Shown here: piece after piece, positions 54,802-63,917 of the stretch
How positions within the stretch are numbered: position 1 is the stretch's first letter
Layout: each line of letters opens with the position of its first letter
Assembly: GCF_000422925.1 (NCBI RefSeq)
Contig: NZ_AUGZ01000018.1
Span: 1-64,000, forward strand
DNA: 64,000 bases
Source: Paludibacterium yongneupense DSM 18731
GTDB lineage: Bacteria; Pseudomonadota; Gammaproteobacteria; Burkholderiales; Chromobacteriaceae
Reading direction: 5' to 3'
The notes under the pieces: generated by a model
What the model saw: only the letters and a program-made list of their open reading frames with translations
Databases searched by the model: none
What the model was told of the DNA's origin: nothing
Position numbers and translations under genes: made by a program

Positions 54802-55902
54802 TCAGATCGGGTCGAGCGCGCGCGCATGTTCCACCGACCATCCCAGCGGGACCACATCGTCTTCGCGCAGATGCGTATCGAGCTGGTTGATCGGCATCTT
54901 CACGATGAAATCGGGGTTGCCGCAGACCTCCATGCGGATGCGGACGTGGTCGCCAAGATAGATGAACTCCTGAATGCGACCGTTGAAACGATTACTGGAA
55001 TCGTGCGAGGCCCCGTTGATCAGGACCCGTTCCGGACGGATGGAAACCGACACGGCCCCGCCGACCTCGCCGATATTGGTCGCGCGCGCGGTCACCCGTT
55101 CGCCGTAAGGCAGCTGAATCTCGCAGGTTTCGCCGTGGCGCTGCAACAGGGTGCCGTTCAGCTGGTTGTTTTCGCCGATAAAGTTGGCAACGAAGGAGCT
55201 TCTCGGATGCTCGTACAGGCCGAGCGGGGTATCGATCTGCCGGATTTCGCCGTCGTGGAAAACGGCGACCCGGTCGGACATGGTGAGCGCTTCGCTCTGA
55301 TCATGTGTCACATAGACCACGGTGACACCCAGCTGCTTGTGGATATGCTTGATCTCGATCTGCATGTGCTCGCGCAACTGCTTGTCGAGCGCACCGAGCG
55401 GCTCATCCATCAACACCAGCTTGGGCTCGAACACCAGCGCGCGCGCCAGCGCCACCCGCTGCTGCTGCCCCCCCGACAGTTGCGCCGGGTAGCGGTGCGC
55501 ATACTTGTCCAGTTCGATCATGGACAGCGCACGCGCAACCTTGCTGCGTATGGTCAGGCTGTCGAGTTTGCGCACCTTGAGCGGAAAGGCCAGATTCTCT
55601 TCTACGGTCAGATGCGGGAACAGCGCGTAGTTCTGAAACACCATGCCGATGTCGCGCTTGTGCGGCGGCACGCGATTGAGCGAACGCCCTTCAAGCACGA
55701 TATCGCCGGAAGACGGTTCTTCGAAGCCGGCCAGTATCATCAGGCTGGTCGTCTTGCCCGAGCCGGACGGACCGAGCAGGGTCAGAAATTCGCCGCGGCG
55801 AATATCCAGATTGAGGTTTTTGACGATCAACGCATCGCCATCGTAACTTTTTTGTACATTGCGGAAGCTGACGATGGGAGCGTCGGTTTCGATCTGACTC
55901 AT
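54802..55902 (-). CDS. ABC transporter ATPase (PotA type)
   Basis: A 366-residue importer ATPase: Walker A GPSGSGKTTSLMIL, GMVFQNYALFPHLTVEENLA, signature LSGGQQQRVALARAL, Walker B LVLMDEPLGALD, H-loop VVYVTHDQSEAL, and a C-terminal TOBE domain (about 280-366). Start at ATG 55902 after GAGGATTG. First gene of the transporter operon; two palindromes lie in the 295-bp gap upstream. Confidence 0.92.
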   Translation of the reverse strand: MSQIETDAPIVSFRNVQKSYDGDALIVKNLNLDIRRGEFLTLLGPSGSGKTTSLMILAGFEEPSSGDIVLEGRSLNRVPPHKRDIGMVFQNYALFPHLTVEENLAFPLKVRKLDSLTIRSKVARALSMIELDKYAHRYPAQLSGGQQQRVALARALVFEPKLVLMDEPLGALDKQLREHMQIEIKHIHKQLGVTVVYVTHDQSEALTMSDRVAVFHDGEIRQIDTPLGLYEHPRSSFVANFIGENNQLNGTLLQRHGETCEIQLPYGERVTARATNIGEVGGAVSVSIRPERVLINGASHDSSNRFNGRIQEFIYLGDHVRIRMEVCGNPDFIVKMPINQLDTHLREDDVVPLGWSVEHARALDPI

Positions 55903-56003
55903 TTCGCAATCCTCTCGGGCCGGTTCGGACAGGATTGATTCCCTGCCACGACATGCATCCATCATCGGCGCACGCCGGCATGCGTCACATCAGTCTGAGC
56001 GGA

Positions 56004-56020
56004 TTTTTCTGTCAGAAAAA
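56004..56020. promoter_or_regulatory. Palindrome TTTTTCTG-T-CAGAAAAA upstream of the transporter operon
   Basis: A perfect 8-bp inverted repeat with a one-base centre (56004-56011 and 56013-56020), 102 bp before the potA-like start. Probable operator; the binder is unknown. Confidence 0.5.
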
Positions 56021-56030
56021 AAGGCAGTCT

Positions 56031-56052
56031 CGTGTAGGAATCGCCCTACACG
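56031..56052. promoter_or_regulatory. GacA/UvrY-like box (TGTAGG-N6-CCTACA)
   Basis: CGTGTAGG (56031-56038), AATCGC, CCTACACG (56045-56052). The core TGTAGG-N6-CCTACA has the same layout as the GacA box TGTAAG-N6-CTTACA recognised by NarL/FixJ-type response regulators, one of which is encoded 145 bp away. Confidence 0.55.
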
Positions 56053-56197
56053 AAGCCGTGCCTGGACGGCGGGAAGAAAAGGCCGCGACCGCCGGTGTGC
56101 GGACGCGAGGCAGCAGAAACAGGCCGGCGCAGCGCCACGCTATCGATGCCTACTGGCGCAGCGGGCGATTGGAGAACGCTCCCCGCCTGGTGCAACG

Positions 56198-56839
56198 CTA
56201 GACTCCCGGGGTGAACAACTGCGCTTCGAAGGCATAGCGCACCAGGTCGGCCGTCGTCGTCAGATTGAGTTTCTGCAGCAACCGGATTTTATGGGTGCTG
56301 ACGGTTTTGGAGCTGATAGACAGCCGTTCGCCGATTTCAGTCACGCTGACACCGCTCACCAGCAGTTCGAAAATCTGGTATTCGCGCTCAGACAGGGTTT
56401 CGTGCGGAGGACGCGCATCGCCCATCCCCATCTCGAAGACCATGCGGTCGGCCAGCGCCGGATCGATATAGCGGCGTCCGGCCGCCACTTTGCGGATGGC
56501 CGCGAGCAGCATGGTCGGCTCGCTGTCCTTGGTCGCGAAGCCGCTGGCGCCGGCCTTCAGCGCGCGGCTGGCGATCTGGGTTTCGTTATGCATGGTCAGC
56601 ACCAGGATGCGCGGCGCCTGCGGCAACGCAGCGATGCGCTTGATCGCCTCGATGCCATGCGGCCCGGGCATGGTCATGTCCAGCAGCAGCACCTCGCAGG
56701 CGGTTTCACGCAAGGCGGCGAACAGCACGTCGCCGTCGCTGGCTTCGCCGACCACTTCAATATCGTCGGCCATGGACAACAACTGCTTGATACCTTCGCG
56801 CACCAGGGTATGGTCTTCGGCAATCAGAACGCGGATCAT
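56198..56839 (-). CDS. NarL/FixJ-family response regulator (UvrY/GacA-like)
   Basis: A 213-residue regulator: receiver domain (IRVLIAEDHTLVREGIKQLL, phospho-acceptor Asp in LLLDMTMPGPHG, conserved Lys in GFATKDSEP) and a C-terminal LuxR-type HTH (LSEREYQIFELLVSGVSVTE, then SSKTVSTHKIRLLQKLNL). Its ATG overlaps the stop of the kinase gene. It lies tail-to-promoter with the transporter operon, and a GacA-like box is in that gap. Confidence 0.92.
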   Translation of the reverse strand: MIRVLIAEDHTLVREGIKQLLSMADDIEVVGEASDGDVLFAALRETACEVLLLDMTMPGPHGIEAIKRIAALPQAPRILVLTMHNETQIASRALKAGASGFATKDSEPTMLLAAIRKVAAGRRYIDPALADRMVFEMGMGDARPPHETLSEREYQIFELLVSGVSVTEIGERLSISSKTVSTHKIRLLQKLNLTTTADLVRYAFEAQLFTPGV

Positions 56840-59199
56840 GTGACGGCCTTGTCGGTAAAGGGAATGCGAACGATGATGCGCGCGCCGGCTCCCGGCGCGC
56901 TATCGACTTCGACGCTGCCTCGCAACATCCATACCCGCTCGCGGATGCCGACCAGGCCGAAGGAACGCGACATCGCCGCCGGATCGAAACCGCGGCCATC
57001 GTCTTCGACTTTCAGCACCAGCTCGGCATCGGTGTAGGCGAGGCGGATGACGACGTGACTCGCAGCGGCGTGGCGCGCCACATTGGTCAGCGCCTCCTGC
57101 ACGATGCGAAACAGGATCACGGCGCGGGCATCGTCGAGTTCGGGCAGGCCCTCGGCAATATCGACGTCGCAGTGCAGCGACAAGCGGTCGACGATACGCT
57201 GCGCCAGCCATTCCAGCGCCGCCGCCAGCCCGAGATCCAGCGCTGGCGGACGCAGCGCCGTCACCACATTGCGGGCGATCTGCAGCGTCTGGTCTATCGA
57301 TTTTTTCATTCCGGACAGGCGCTGCATCACATCGGGACGCGACGCGCCGACCGCCATTTCGCACATCGAGGTTTCGATCTTGAGCGCGGTCAGCATCTGC
57401 CCAAGCTCGTCGTGCACTTCGCGCGCGATGCTGGCCTTTTCCTTCTCGCGCAACGCTTCATGGTGTGCGGCGAGTTCGCGCAGCAGCCAGCGCGATTCGG
57501 CCAGCGACTGCTCGCTGCGCTTGTTGGCGGTGATATCCCACGCCATGCCATCCCAAGTCGACACCCCCTGCGCGTCGCGGCGACGACTGGCCTTGAGGTC
57601 GACCCAGCGCTCCTGGCTCAATACCGTCACCACACGCCCCTGCCAGTTCCACGCTTCTCCCCCCTGCATCGCCAGCGTCAAACTCGCGCGAAAGCCGGCG
57701 AGGTCCTGCGGATGCACGATACCGAACAACTGATCCGGGTCAGCCAGCACGACCGACGCGGGAAAGCCGCAGATATCGGCACAGGCGTCGCTCAGATAGA
57801 CCAGGTCGGGCGGACTGTCGTCGGACTCCTGCCGCAATTGGAACACCATGCCCGGCACATGGTTGGCCAATTCACGGAAGCGTGCCTCGCTCGCCTCCAG
57901 CGCGCCACGGATGCGCTGCCGCTCGCTGATATCGGACACGAACAGCACCAGGTACTCGCGATTGTCGTAGGACAACAGACAGGCATGGACTTCCACCGGA
58001 ATAAAGCGACCGTCGCGGCAACGGTGCCGGCTCTCGTAAGCGAGAAAACGGCGCTGACGCAATGACTTCCAGAACGTCAACCAGTCGCGCTGGTCGAGCG
58101 AGGGGTCGATATCCTGCAGCCGCATGCCCTGCACCTGCAATTGCGGCTGCCCCAGGCTGTCGCACAAGGCCTGGTTCGCATACTGGATGCGCCCGTCCCA
58201 GTACAGGCGCAGGATGCCTATCGGGCTATGATCCATGGTGAACTGAGAGTGCAGCAGTTGCAGTGCCTGCGCATGACGCAACTGCAATTCTTCCTCGCGT
58301 TGCCGCAATTGCAGCTCGATCGCCCGGTTCAGGCGCCGGTTATTCATCGTCAGCAGGGCGAAGGTCAGCGCCGCCAACAGCGCGAGCAAGGCGATTGCGC
58401 CCCAGAATGCGCCCCCTTCCCACCAGGGATGGCGACCGGGATCGATCCAGCTCTGCTCGATCTGCTGCAAATCGCTACGCGGAATCGACGCCAGTGCGCG
58501 GTCGAGGATATCGCTCAGCAACGGCCAGTCATCGCGTACCGCAACACGCGGCGCGGTGTAGAAGCCGACTTCGCCGCCGATCCGCAAATCGCGGAATACC
58601 GGTCCGCCCAGCCAGTAACGCACCTCGGCGCCGTCGATCAGCGCCGCGTGCGCCGTGCCGGCATGCGTGCGGTGCAAGGCTTCCTGGGTCGAGACCACCG
58701 TTTCGCGCAACAGCAGCGGATAGTTGCGCAGCAAAAACCGGTCGAGTGTCACATCGGTCAACACCACCGACGCTTCGCCCAAGTCGCCCGGCGATGCCGG
58801 AACCGGCGCTTGCGCCCGCGCCACCATCAGAAACGGCACCTTCAAATAGGGCTGGCTGAACAGCCAGAAGCGCAGACGATGCGGCGTTTCTTCGACACCG
58901 AACGCCAGATCGATATCATGACGCACGCCAAGCCGCTCGAGCTCGGCCTCGTCACCGGCCGGCACCACCTTGAACGCGACGCCGAGCCGGCGCTGCAGCA
59001 AACGCATCAGGTCGATATCGGCGCCGCGATATTCACGGCTTTCCGCATCGTAAATGACGTAGGGGGGACGCAGGACCAGTCCAACGCGCAAGACAGGATG
59101 CGCGGCCAGCCATTGCTGCTGCGGACGCGGCCACACGGTGGGGCTCGCGGCCGCCGCGGCCGGAAGCAGACAGGCGAACAACAGCAGCAACAGAGGCAT
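56836..59199 (-). CDS. Sensor histidine kinase with periplasmic SBP domain, two PAS domains and HisKA_3
   Basis: 787 residues: signal/anchor (1-19), a family-3 solute-binding-like sensor (about 30-265, with RVGLVLRPPYVIYDAESREY and DIDLAFGVEETPHRL), one membrane helix (about 272-292), PAS domains near 320-430 and 440-560, then HisKA_3 with the phospho-histidine in IAREVHDELGQMLTALK and a HATPase domain (VQEALTNVARHA, VEDDGRGFD). The architecture recalls BvgS/EvgS sensing but with a NarL-type transmitter. The external ligand may be an amine or amino acid, given the nearby transporter. Confidence 0.9.
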   Translation of the reverse strand: MPLLLLLFACLLPAAAAASPTVWPRPQQQWLAAHPVLRVGLVLRPPYVIYDAESREYRGADIDLMRLLQRRLGVAFKVVPAGDEAELERLGVRHDIDLAFGVEETPHRLRFWLFSQPYLKVPFLMVARAQAPVPASPGDLGEASVVLTDVTLDRFLLRNYPLLLRETVVSTQEALHRTHAGTAHAALIDGAEVRYWLGGPVFRDLRIGGEVGFYTAPRVAVRDDWPLLSDILDRALASIPRSDLQQIEQSWIDPGRHPWWEGGAFWGAIALLALLAALTFALLTMNNRRLNRAIELQLRQREEELQLRHAQALQLLHSQFTMDHSPIGILRLYWDGRIQYANQALCDSLGQPQLQVQGMRLQDIDPSLDQRDWLTFWKSLRQRRFLAYESRHRCRDGRFIPVEVHACLLSYDNREYLVLFVSDISERQRIRGALEASEARFRELANHVPGMVFQLRQESDDSPPDLVYLSDACADICGFPASVVLADPDQLFGIVHPQDLAGFRASLTLAMQGGEAWNWQGRVVTVLSQERWVDLKASRRRDAQGVSTWDGMAWDITANKRSEQSLAESRWLLRELAAHHEALREKEKASIAREVHDELGQMLTALKIETSMCEMAVGASRPDVMQRLSGMKKSIDQTLQIARNVVTALRPPALDLGLAAALEWLAQRIVDRLSLHCDVDIAEGLPELDDARAVILFRIVQEALTNVARHAAASHVVIRLAYTDAELVLKVEDDGRGFDPAAMSRSFGLVGIRERVWMLRGSVEVDSAPGAGARIIVRIPFTDKAVT

Positions 59200-59267
59200 G
59201 GACTCGACCGGCGAGAGAAATAAACCTGTTCATCATAATGAAAAACGATGGCCGCAGGGCCGCAAGC

Positions 59268-60185
59268 TCATGGCGCGACATGAAACCCCGAGTGCCGCAT
59301 CTGTTGCAGCAGCCAGTCGCGCAGCAAGCGAACCGCGGGCGAGGCGTCGCCGGCCGGATAGACCAGATAGTTGCCCCACTCGGTCGCCAGCGCCGCCGGA
59401 TGGGCGCACGCGAGGGTACCGGCTGCCAGCGCATCGGCCAGCAGGGTGCGGCGCGTCAGACAGATGCCCTGCCCCGCCTTGCAGGCCTCGACCATCACGC
59501 CCGCATCGCGAAACAGGGGGCCGGTGCGGGTGCTCTGCGGCGAGACCCCCACTTGAGCGAACCATGCCGGCCATGACACACCGGCATGGCGCAGAAGAGG
59601 CGCGCTCTCGAACAGGCGCTCGGGGGCGAGCCCGCGCCCGCCCAGGCGGGCCAGCAGCGCCGGGCTGATCGCGGCCAGCAGCCAGTCTCCGCACAGCCGC
59701 TCCGCGGTCAAGCCCGGCCAATCGCCCGCACCGTGCCGTATGGCGGCGTCGGGGCCGCTCGCCGCCGCACCGAATGCAACGATGCGAGTGCTGGTTTCCA
59801 GCTCGAGTTCGATTCCACTCTCCTCCGCCGGCCAGCCGGGCACGCGCGGATACAGCCAGCACGTCGCCAGCGAGGGCAGCAGGCTGACGCGCAAGGCGGA
59901 TGGCGCCGCCCCCGACCGGCCGCGGTGCACGGCGGCGACGGTGTTGCGCAACAGATCGAAAGCCGGCACGGCGCCGCCGGCCAAGGTGCGCCCTTCGGCC
60001 GTCATCTCGACGCCGGCACGGCTGCGTTGAAACAACAGCACGCCCAGGTCCTGCTCCAGTTGGCGAATATGCTGGCTGACCGCCGCGTGGCTGACGGCGA
60101 GTTCTTCCGCCGCACGGCGAAAGTGCAGATGGCGCGCGACGGCATCGAACGTACGTAGTGCGGCAAGCGAAGGAAGGCGGGGCAT
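59268..60185 (-). CDS. LysR-family transcriptional regulator (GcvA-like)
   Basis: A 305-residue LTTR. N-terminal winged helix: LPSLAALRTFDAVARHLHFR, RAAEELAVSHAAVSQHIRQL, then EQDLGVLLFQRSRAG; the C-terminal effector domain follows from about 90. The helix matches GcvA-like regulators. It is divergent from a PLP decarboxylase gene (gap of 105 bp) and probably regulates it. Also 68 bp upstream of the sensor kinase on the same strand. Confidence 0.9.
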   Translation of the reverse strand: MPRLPSLAALRTFDAVARHLHFRRAAEELAVSHAAVSQHIRQLEQDLGVLLFQRSRAGVEMTAEGRTLAGGAVPAFDLLRNTVAAVHRGRSGAAPSALRVSLLPSLATCWLYPRVPGWPAEESGIELELETSTRIVAFGAAASGPDAAIRHGAGDWPGLTAERLCGDWLLAAISPALLARLGGRGLAPERLFESAPLLRHAGVSWPAWFAQVGVSPQSTRTGPLFRDAGVMVEACKAGQGICLTRRTLLADALAAGTLACAHPAALATEWGNYLVYPAGDASPAVRLLRDWLLQQMRHSGFHVAP

Positions 60186-60195
60186 TGTCGTTATT

Positions 60196-60208
60196 TAAGC
60201 AAAACTTA
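60196..60208. promoter_or_regulatory. Short inverted repeat in the LysR/decarboxylase gap
   Basis: TAAG-CAAAA-CTTA beside the LysR start codon; AT-rich compared with its surroundings and shaped like a LysR-type T-N11-A site. A weak candidate operator. Confidence 0.3.
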
Positions 60209-60290
60209 CCAGGTAGACAGGATGATTTAACCATAAGTCATACGATGTCGGCTACGCTCGTTGCATTGCCCATCCCCACAGGAGCGCTCC

Positions 60291-61691
60291 ATGACCCCCG
60301 CCCTCGCCCAAGACCAGGCCGGCATTGCCGGCGTGCTCGAACACACCCTGCAGGATGCCCTACGCGTCATCGCATCGCTCGACACGCGGGCCGTCGCCTG
60401 CGCGACGGCGCCGCAAGCACCGCAGGCGCTGAGCCGGACCGGAACCGGGTTTGCCTCGGCGCTGGCCGACTTCAATGCGCGCTACGCCGCCGGTTTCGCC
60501 GCCAGCGCCGGGCCACGCTATCTCGGCTTTGTCACGGGGGGAGCCACGCCGGCGGCGCTGGCCGCCGACTGGCTGGTTTCGTGCTACGACCAGAACCCGA
60601 CATCGGGCATCGACGGCAGCGCCCCGGATCTCGAACGCGAGACGCTTGCGCAGCTGCGCGAGCTGTTCGGTCTCGACAACGGCTTCAGCGGCGCCTTTGT
60701 CACCGGCGCGACCCTGTCCAACTTCGTCGGTCTGGCTCTCGGACGGGAATGGGTAGGCGAACACCGCGGCCTGCAGGTATCGGAATCGGGCATCGCCGCG
60801 CTCGGTGCGGTGCACATCCTGTCGGGTGCGCCGCACTCCAGCATTTTCAAGGCGGCATCCATGCTCGGCCTCGGACGCCAGGCCGTCGAAACGCTACCGC
60901 TGCTGGCGGGGCGCGAAGCGGTGGACATCGCGGCGCTGGAGGCGCGCCTGGCCGGACTGCAAGGCGAGGCCTGCATCGTGGTCGCCAATGCAGGCACCGT
61001 CAACAGCGTCGATTTCGACGATCTTGCCGCCATCGGCGCGCTGCGCGAACGCTATCCGTTCTGGCTGCACATCGACGCCGCCTTCGGCGCCTTCGCCGCG
61101 CTGGCTCCAGCCGCCGCCGACCGTGTGAACGGACTCTCGGAGGCCGATTCGATCTGCATCGACTTGCACAAATGGCTGAACGTCCCCTACGACGCCGCCG
61201 TTCAGTTCACCCGCCGCCAGGATCTGCAGCTGCGCGTGTTCCGCAACAGCGCCGCGTACCTGGGAGCGCCGGGCGCGACACCCGATTTCGTGCATCTGAC
61301 CCCCGAGAACTCGCGCCGGCTGCGCGCACTGCCGACCTGGTTTGCCTTGCGCGCCTATGGCCGCGATGGCGTGCGCGACATCGTCGAGCGTTGCATACGC
61401 CATGCGCAACGGCTTGCGGCGCACATCGACGCCTCGCCCGACTTCGTCGCTCTCGCGCCGACGCGGCTCAATGTCGTCTGCTTTACCCTGCGCGACAATG
61501 CGGAGGGCGCGGCTGGCGAAGCGAAGGTCCAGTCCTTCGTGATGCGCGTGCGGGACGCCGGCGAAGCCTTCGTCACGCCAACCTTTCACCACGGCCGCTG
61601 GGGCGTGCGCGCGGCCTTCAGCAACTGGCGCACCCGCGACGAAGATGTCGAGCGCGTCTGGCTGGCGCTGAAGGCCGCGCTGCCGGACTGA
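60291..61691 (+). CDS. PLP-dependent group II (aromatic/glutamate-type) decarboxylase family protein
   Basis: A 466-residue fold-type I PLP enzyme: GFVTGGATPAALAADWL, the QNPTSGIDGS segment, FVTGATLSNFVGLALGRE, the PLP-stacking His in GAPHSSIFKAASMLG, the aspartate in WLHIDAAFGAFAAL and the Schiff-base lysine in DLHKWLNVPYD. Family members decarboxylate aromatic amino acids, glutamate or diaminobutyrate; the substrate is undetermined. Start at ATG 60291 with AGGAG upstream; the in-frame ATG at 60261 has none. Confidence 0.87.
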   Translation: MTPALAQDQAGIAGVLEHTLQDALRVIASLDTRAVACATAPQAPQALSRTGTGFASALADFNARYAAGFAASAGPRYLGFVTGGATPAALAADWLVSCYDQNPTSGIDGSAPDLERETLAQLRELFGLDNGFSGAFVTGATLSNFVGLALGREWVGEHRGLQVSESGIAALGAVHILSGAPHSSIFKAASMLGLGRQAVETLPLLAGREAVDIAALEARLAGLQGEACIVVANAGTVNSVDFDDLAAIGALRERYPFWLHIDAAFGAFAALAPAAADRVNGLSEADSICIDLHKWLNVPYDAAVQFTRRQDLQLRVFRNSAAYLGAPGATPDFVHLTPENSRRLRALPTWFALRAYGRDGVRDIVERCIRHAQRLAAHIDASPDFVALAPTRLNVVCFTLRDNAEGAAGEAKVQSFVMRVRDAGEAFVTPTFHHGRWGVRAAFSNWRTRDEDVERVWLALKAALPD

Positions 61692-61707
61692 GCGCCGCGC
61701 CACAGAC

Positions 61708-63789
61708 CTACAGCCGGAAATTGGAGACCAGGTTTTCCAGACTGGTCGACAGCTCGCGCAATTGCTGCACCGAATCCGCCACCTGGCGCACGACCTCGCT
61801 ATTGCTTTGCGCCATCGTGCTGATCCGTTCCACGTTTTGCGCGATTTCGGTACTGGCCGACGACTGCTCGCGCGTCGCCGCAGCGATATCGACGATGCTG
61901 CCGACCAGCCGCTGGCTGCGCTGCAGCACTTCGCGCATGATGCGATCCGAGTCCTCGGCGATGCCGACGCTCAAGTCCACGCTGGCGCTGCTGCTCTTCA
62001 CGTCGTCCACCGCCGCCAGGGTCTCGCTGCCGATCGCGCTCACGATGCCGGAAATCTGCAGCGTCGCCTCCGCGGTGCGGCCGGCCAGCTTGCGCACTTC
62101 ATCGGCCACCACCGCAAAGCCGCGGCCGGTCTCGCCGGCGCGCGCCGCTTCGATCGCCGCGTTGAGCGCCAGCAGATTGGTCTGATCGGCAATGTCCCGG
62201 ATCACGCCGACGATGGTGCTGACCTCGCTGGAGCGGGCTCCCAGACCGTGCACCCGCGCCGCCAGTTCATGCATGCTGTCTGTCATGCGCCGTATCTCGC
62301 CGGTGACTTTCTGCACCGCCGCGACGCTCTGCTCGGTCAGTTCGCCCGTTTCGCGCGCGGCCGCCTCGGCATCCTGCGCCGACGACGCGATGTGCTGCAC
62401 GCTGACCGTCACCTGCTCGACCCCGGCGGCCGTGGCGCTGGCCGCATCCGATTGCGTCGACGAGGCGCGCTCGACCTGCAAGGCCGAATCGGCCAAAGCG
62501 CCAGCCGCCGCCGTCACCGCCCGGCTCTGTTCGCGTACATCGATGAACATCTCGCGCAATGAGCCGATCAGACGATTGAACGAATCCGCCATACGCCCGA
62601 TTTCATCGCGATTGACCACCTCCAGACGCACAGTCAGATCGCCGCGTCCGGATGCCAGTTGCGCCATGGTGTCGGCCATGCGGTGCAAGGGACGGGTCAG
62701 GGCTTTCACCACGGCCGTCAGCAACAGCAGGATCACGATCAGGGCGACGACGCCGATGGCGATGGCCGTCAGGCTCTGCCGTCTGGCGTCGGCGGTGATG
62801 GCCGCAGTGGGGATGCTGACGCCCAGCGACCAGAACTGCCCGGTCTCGCCCACTCTGACCGGGCTGTAGAAGTGGGTGAAGCCCTGCGCCTCGTAGACGA
62901 AACGCTCGCCGCGCCGGATCTTCTCCATGAACGGCGCCAGCGGGTCGTCCTTGGCCACCGCTTTGCCCAAGCGATCGGCTTTCGGGGTGACGACATAGAG
63001 CCCGCCTTCCGACAGCATGGTCAGATAGCCGGTTTCATCCGGGTGGACGCCGCCGAAACGCTGCTGCAACTGGCCGAGCGAGACATCGGTCGCCGCAACG
63101 CCCAACATCTTGCCGCCGCCGTCCTTCATCACGACGACCAGCGAGCTTTCCAGCACCTGCTTGCCCTGGACTTCGTAGGGAAACGGTTCGGTGATCGTGT
63201 CGCGTCCGCGCTGCTTGGGAACGAAATAGAAATCGCCCCAGCCGGCTTTTTCATAATCGGGCCGATAACTCTGTGGATGGTCCTTGAATTTGGGAAACTC
63301 CTTGACCCGCGGCGGGTCCATCATGACATCCATCTGCGCGGCGCCTTGCGCATTCCTGGTGACGTAGGGCGTATAGCGTCCGCTCGGATCCTGCTTCGGC
63401 CATTCCAGGCGGAAAGCATCGTCCCTGCCGTCGAAGGCATTGGGTTCCCACAGCATCCACAGCCCGATCGAGCGCGGCGCGTTATCGAGCAGGCGCAGCA
63501 GAACGGCATCGGCCAGCTTGCGATCGGGTGGGCCGATACGCTTTATCCCGAGCATGGCATCGGCCAGGTGGTGGGGCAAGGCAAAGCCGGTTGCGAGATC
63601 CATCTCGGCATCCTTGGCATAACTTCCGGCCTGCTCGGATGCCAACTGGTAGCCTCGCTCCAGCGCCGAATCGTAGCCCTGCTTGGCGATCAGCCCTATC
63701 ATGCCGGCGAAACCGAGCGAAATGGCCAATGCGGCGACCAGGGTGATGCGCGTACTCAAATTCCCCCATTTGCTGTTCTCTTCGGACAT
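61708..63789 (-). CDS. Methyl-accepting chemotaxis protein with periplasmic Cache sensor
   Basis: 693 residues: TM1 (about 15-36), a large periplasmic Cache-type sensor (about 40-340, with [20 protein letters not shown] and [16 protein letters not shown]), TM2 (about 345-368), HAMP (about 370-425) and a signalling domain whose tip [20 protein letters not shown] is canonical. No C-terminal CheR-binding pentapeptide (ends SNFRL). Start at ATG 63789 behind GGGAG; the longer frame uses a TTG. Confidence 0.92.
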   Translation of the reverse strand: MSEENSKWGNLSTRITLVAALAISLGFAGMIGLIAKQGYDSALERGYQLASEQAGSYAKDAEMDLATGFALPHHLADAMLGIKRIGPPDRKLADAVLLRLLDNAPRSIGLWMLWEPNAFDGRDDAFRLEWPKQDPSGRYTPYVTRNAQGAAQMDVMMDPPRVKEFPKFKDHPQSYRPDYEKAGWGDFYFVPKQRGRDTITEPFPYEVQGKQVLESSLVVVMKDGGGKMLGVAATDVSLGQLQQRFGGVHPDETGYLTMLSEGGLYVVTPKADRLGKAVAKDDPLAPFMEKIRRGERFVYEAQGFTHFYSPVRVGETGQFWSLGVSIPTAAITADARRQSLTAIAIGVVALIVILLLLTAVVKALTRPLHRMADTMAQLASGRGDLTVRLEVVNRDEIGRMADSFNRLIGSLREMFIDVREQSRAVTAAAGALADSALQVERASSTQSDAASATAAGVEQVTVSVQHIASSAQDAEAAARETGELTEQSVAAVQKVTGEIRRMTDSMHELAARVHGLGARSSEVSTIVGVIRDIADQTNLLALNAAIEAARAGETGRGFAVVADEVRKLAGRTAEATLQISGIVSAIGSETLAAVDDVKSSSASVDLSVGIAEDSDRIMREVLQRSQRLVGSIVDIAAATREQSSASTEIAQNVERISTMAQSNSEVVRQVADSVQQLRELSTSLENLVSNFRL

Positions 63790-63917
63790 GCCCAGCTCCC
63801 GGTTGTCATCCAATGCATATCGGCATTTTTACACTCTTGCCGCTCACGTCCAGTCTACAGGCTGAACGGCCGGGACAACAAAGGCCGGCGACAAATTGTT
63901 GCATTGCAACGACGCGC

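Noticed and set aside
60158-62185. A 675-codon plus-strand frame
   Set aside because: It crosses the decarboxylase and chemoreceptor genes in wrong frames and has an Arg-rich shadow composition.
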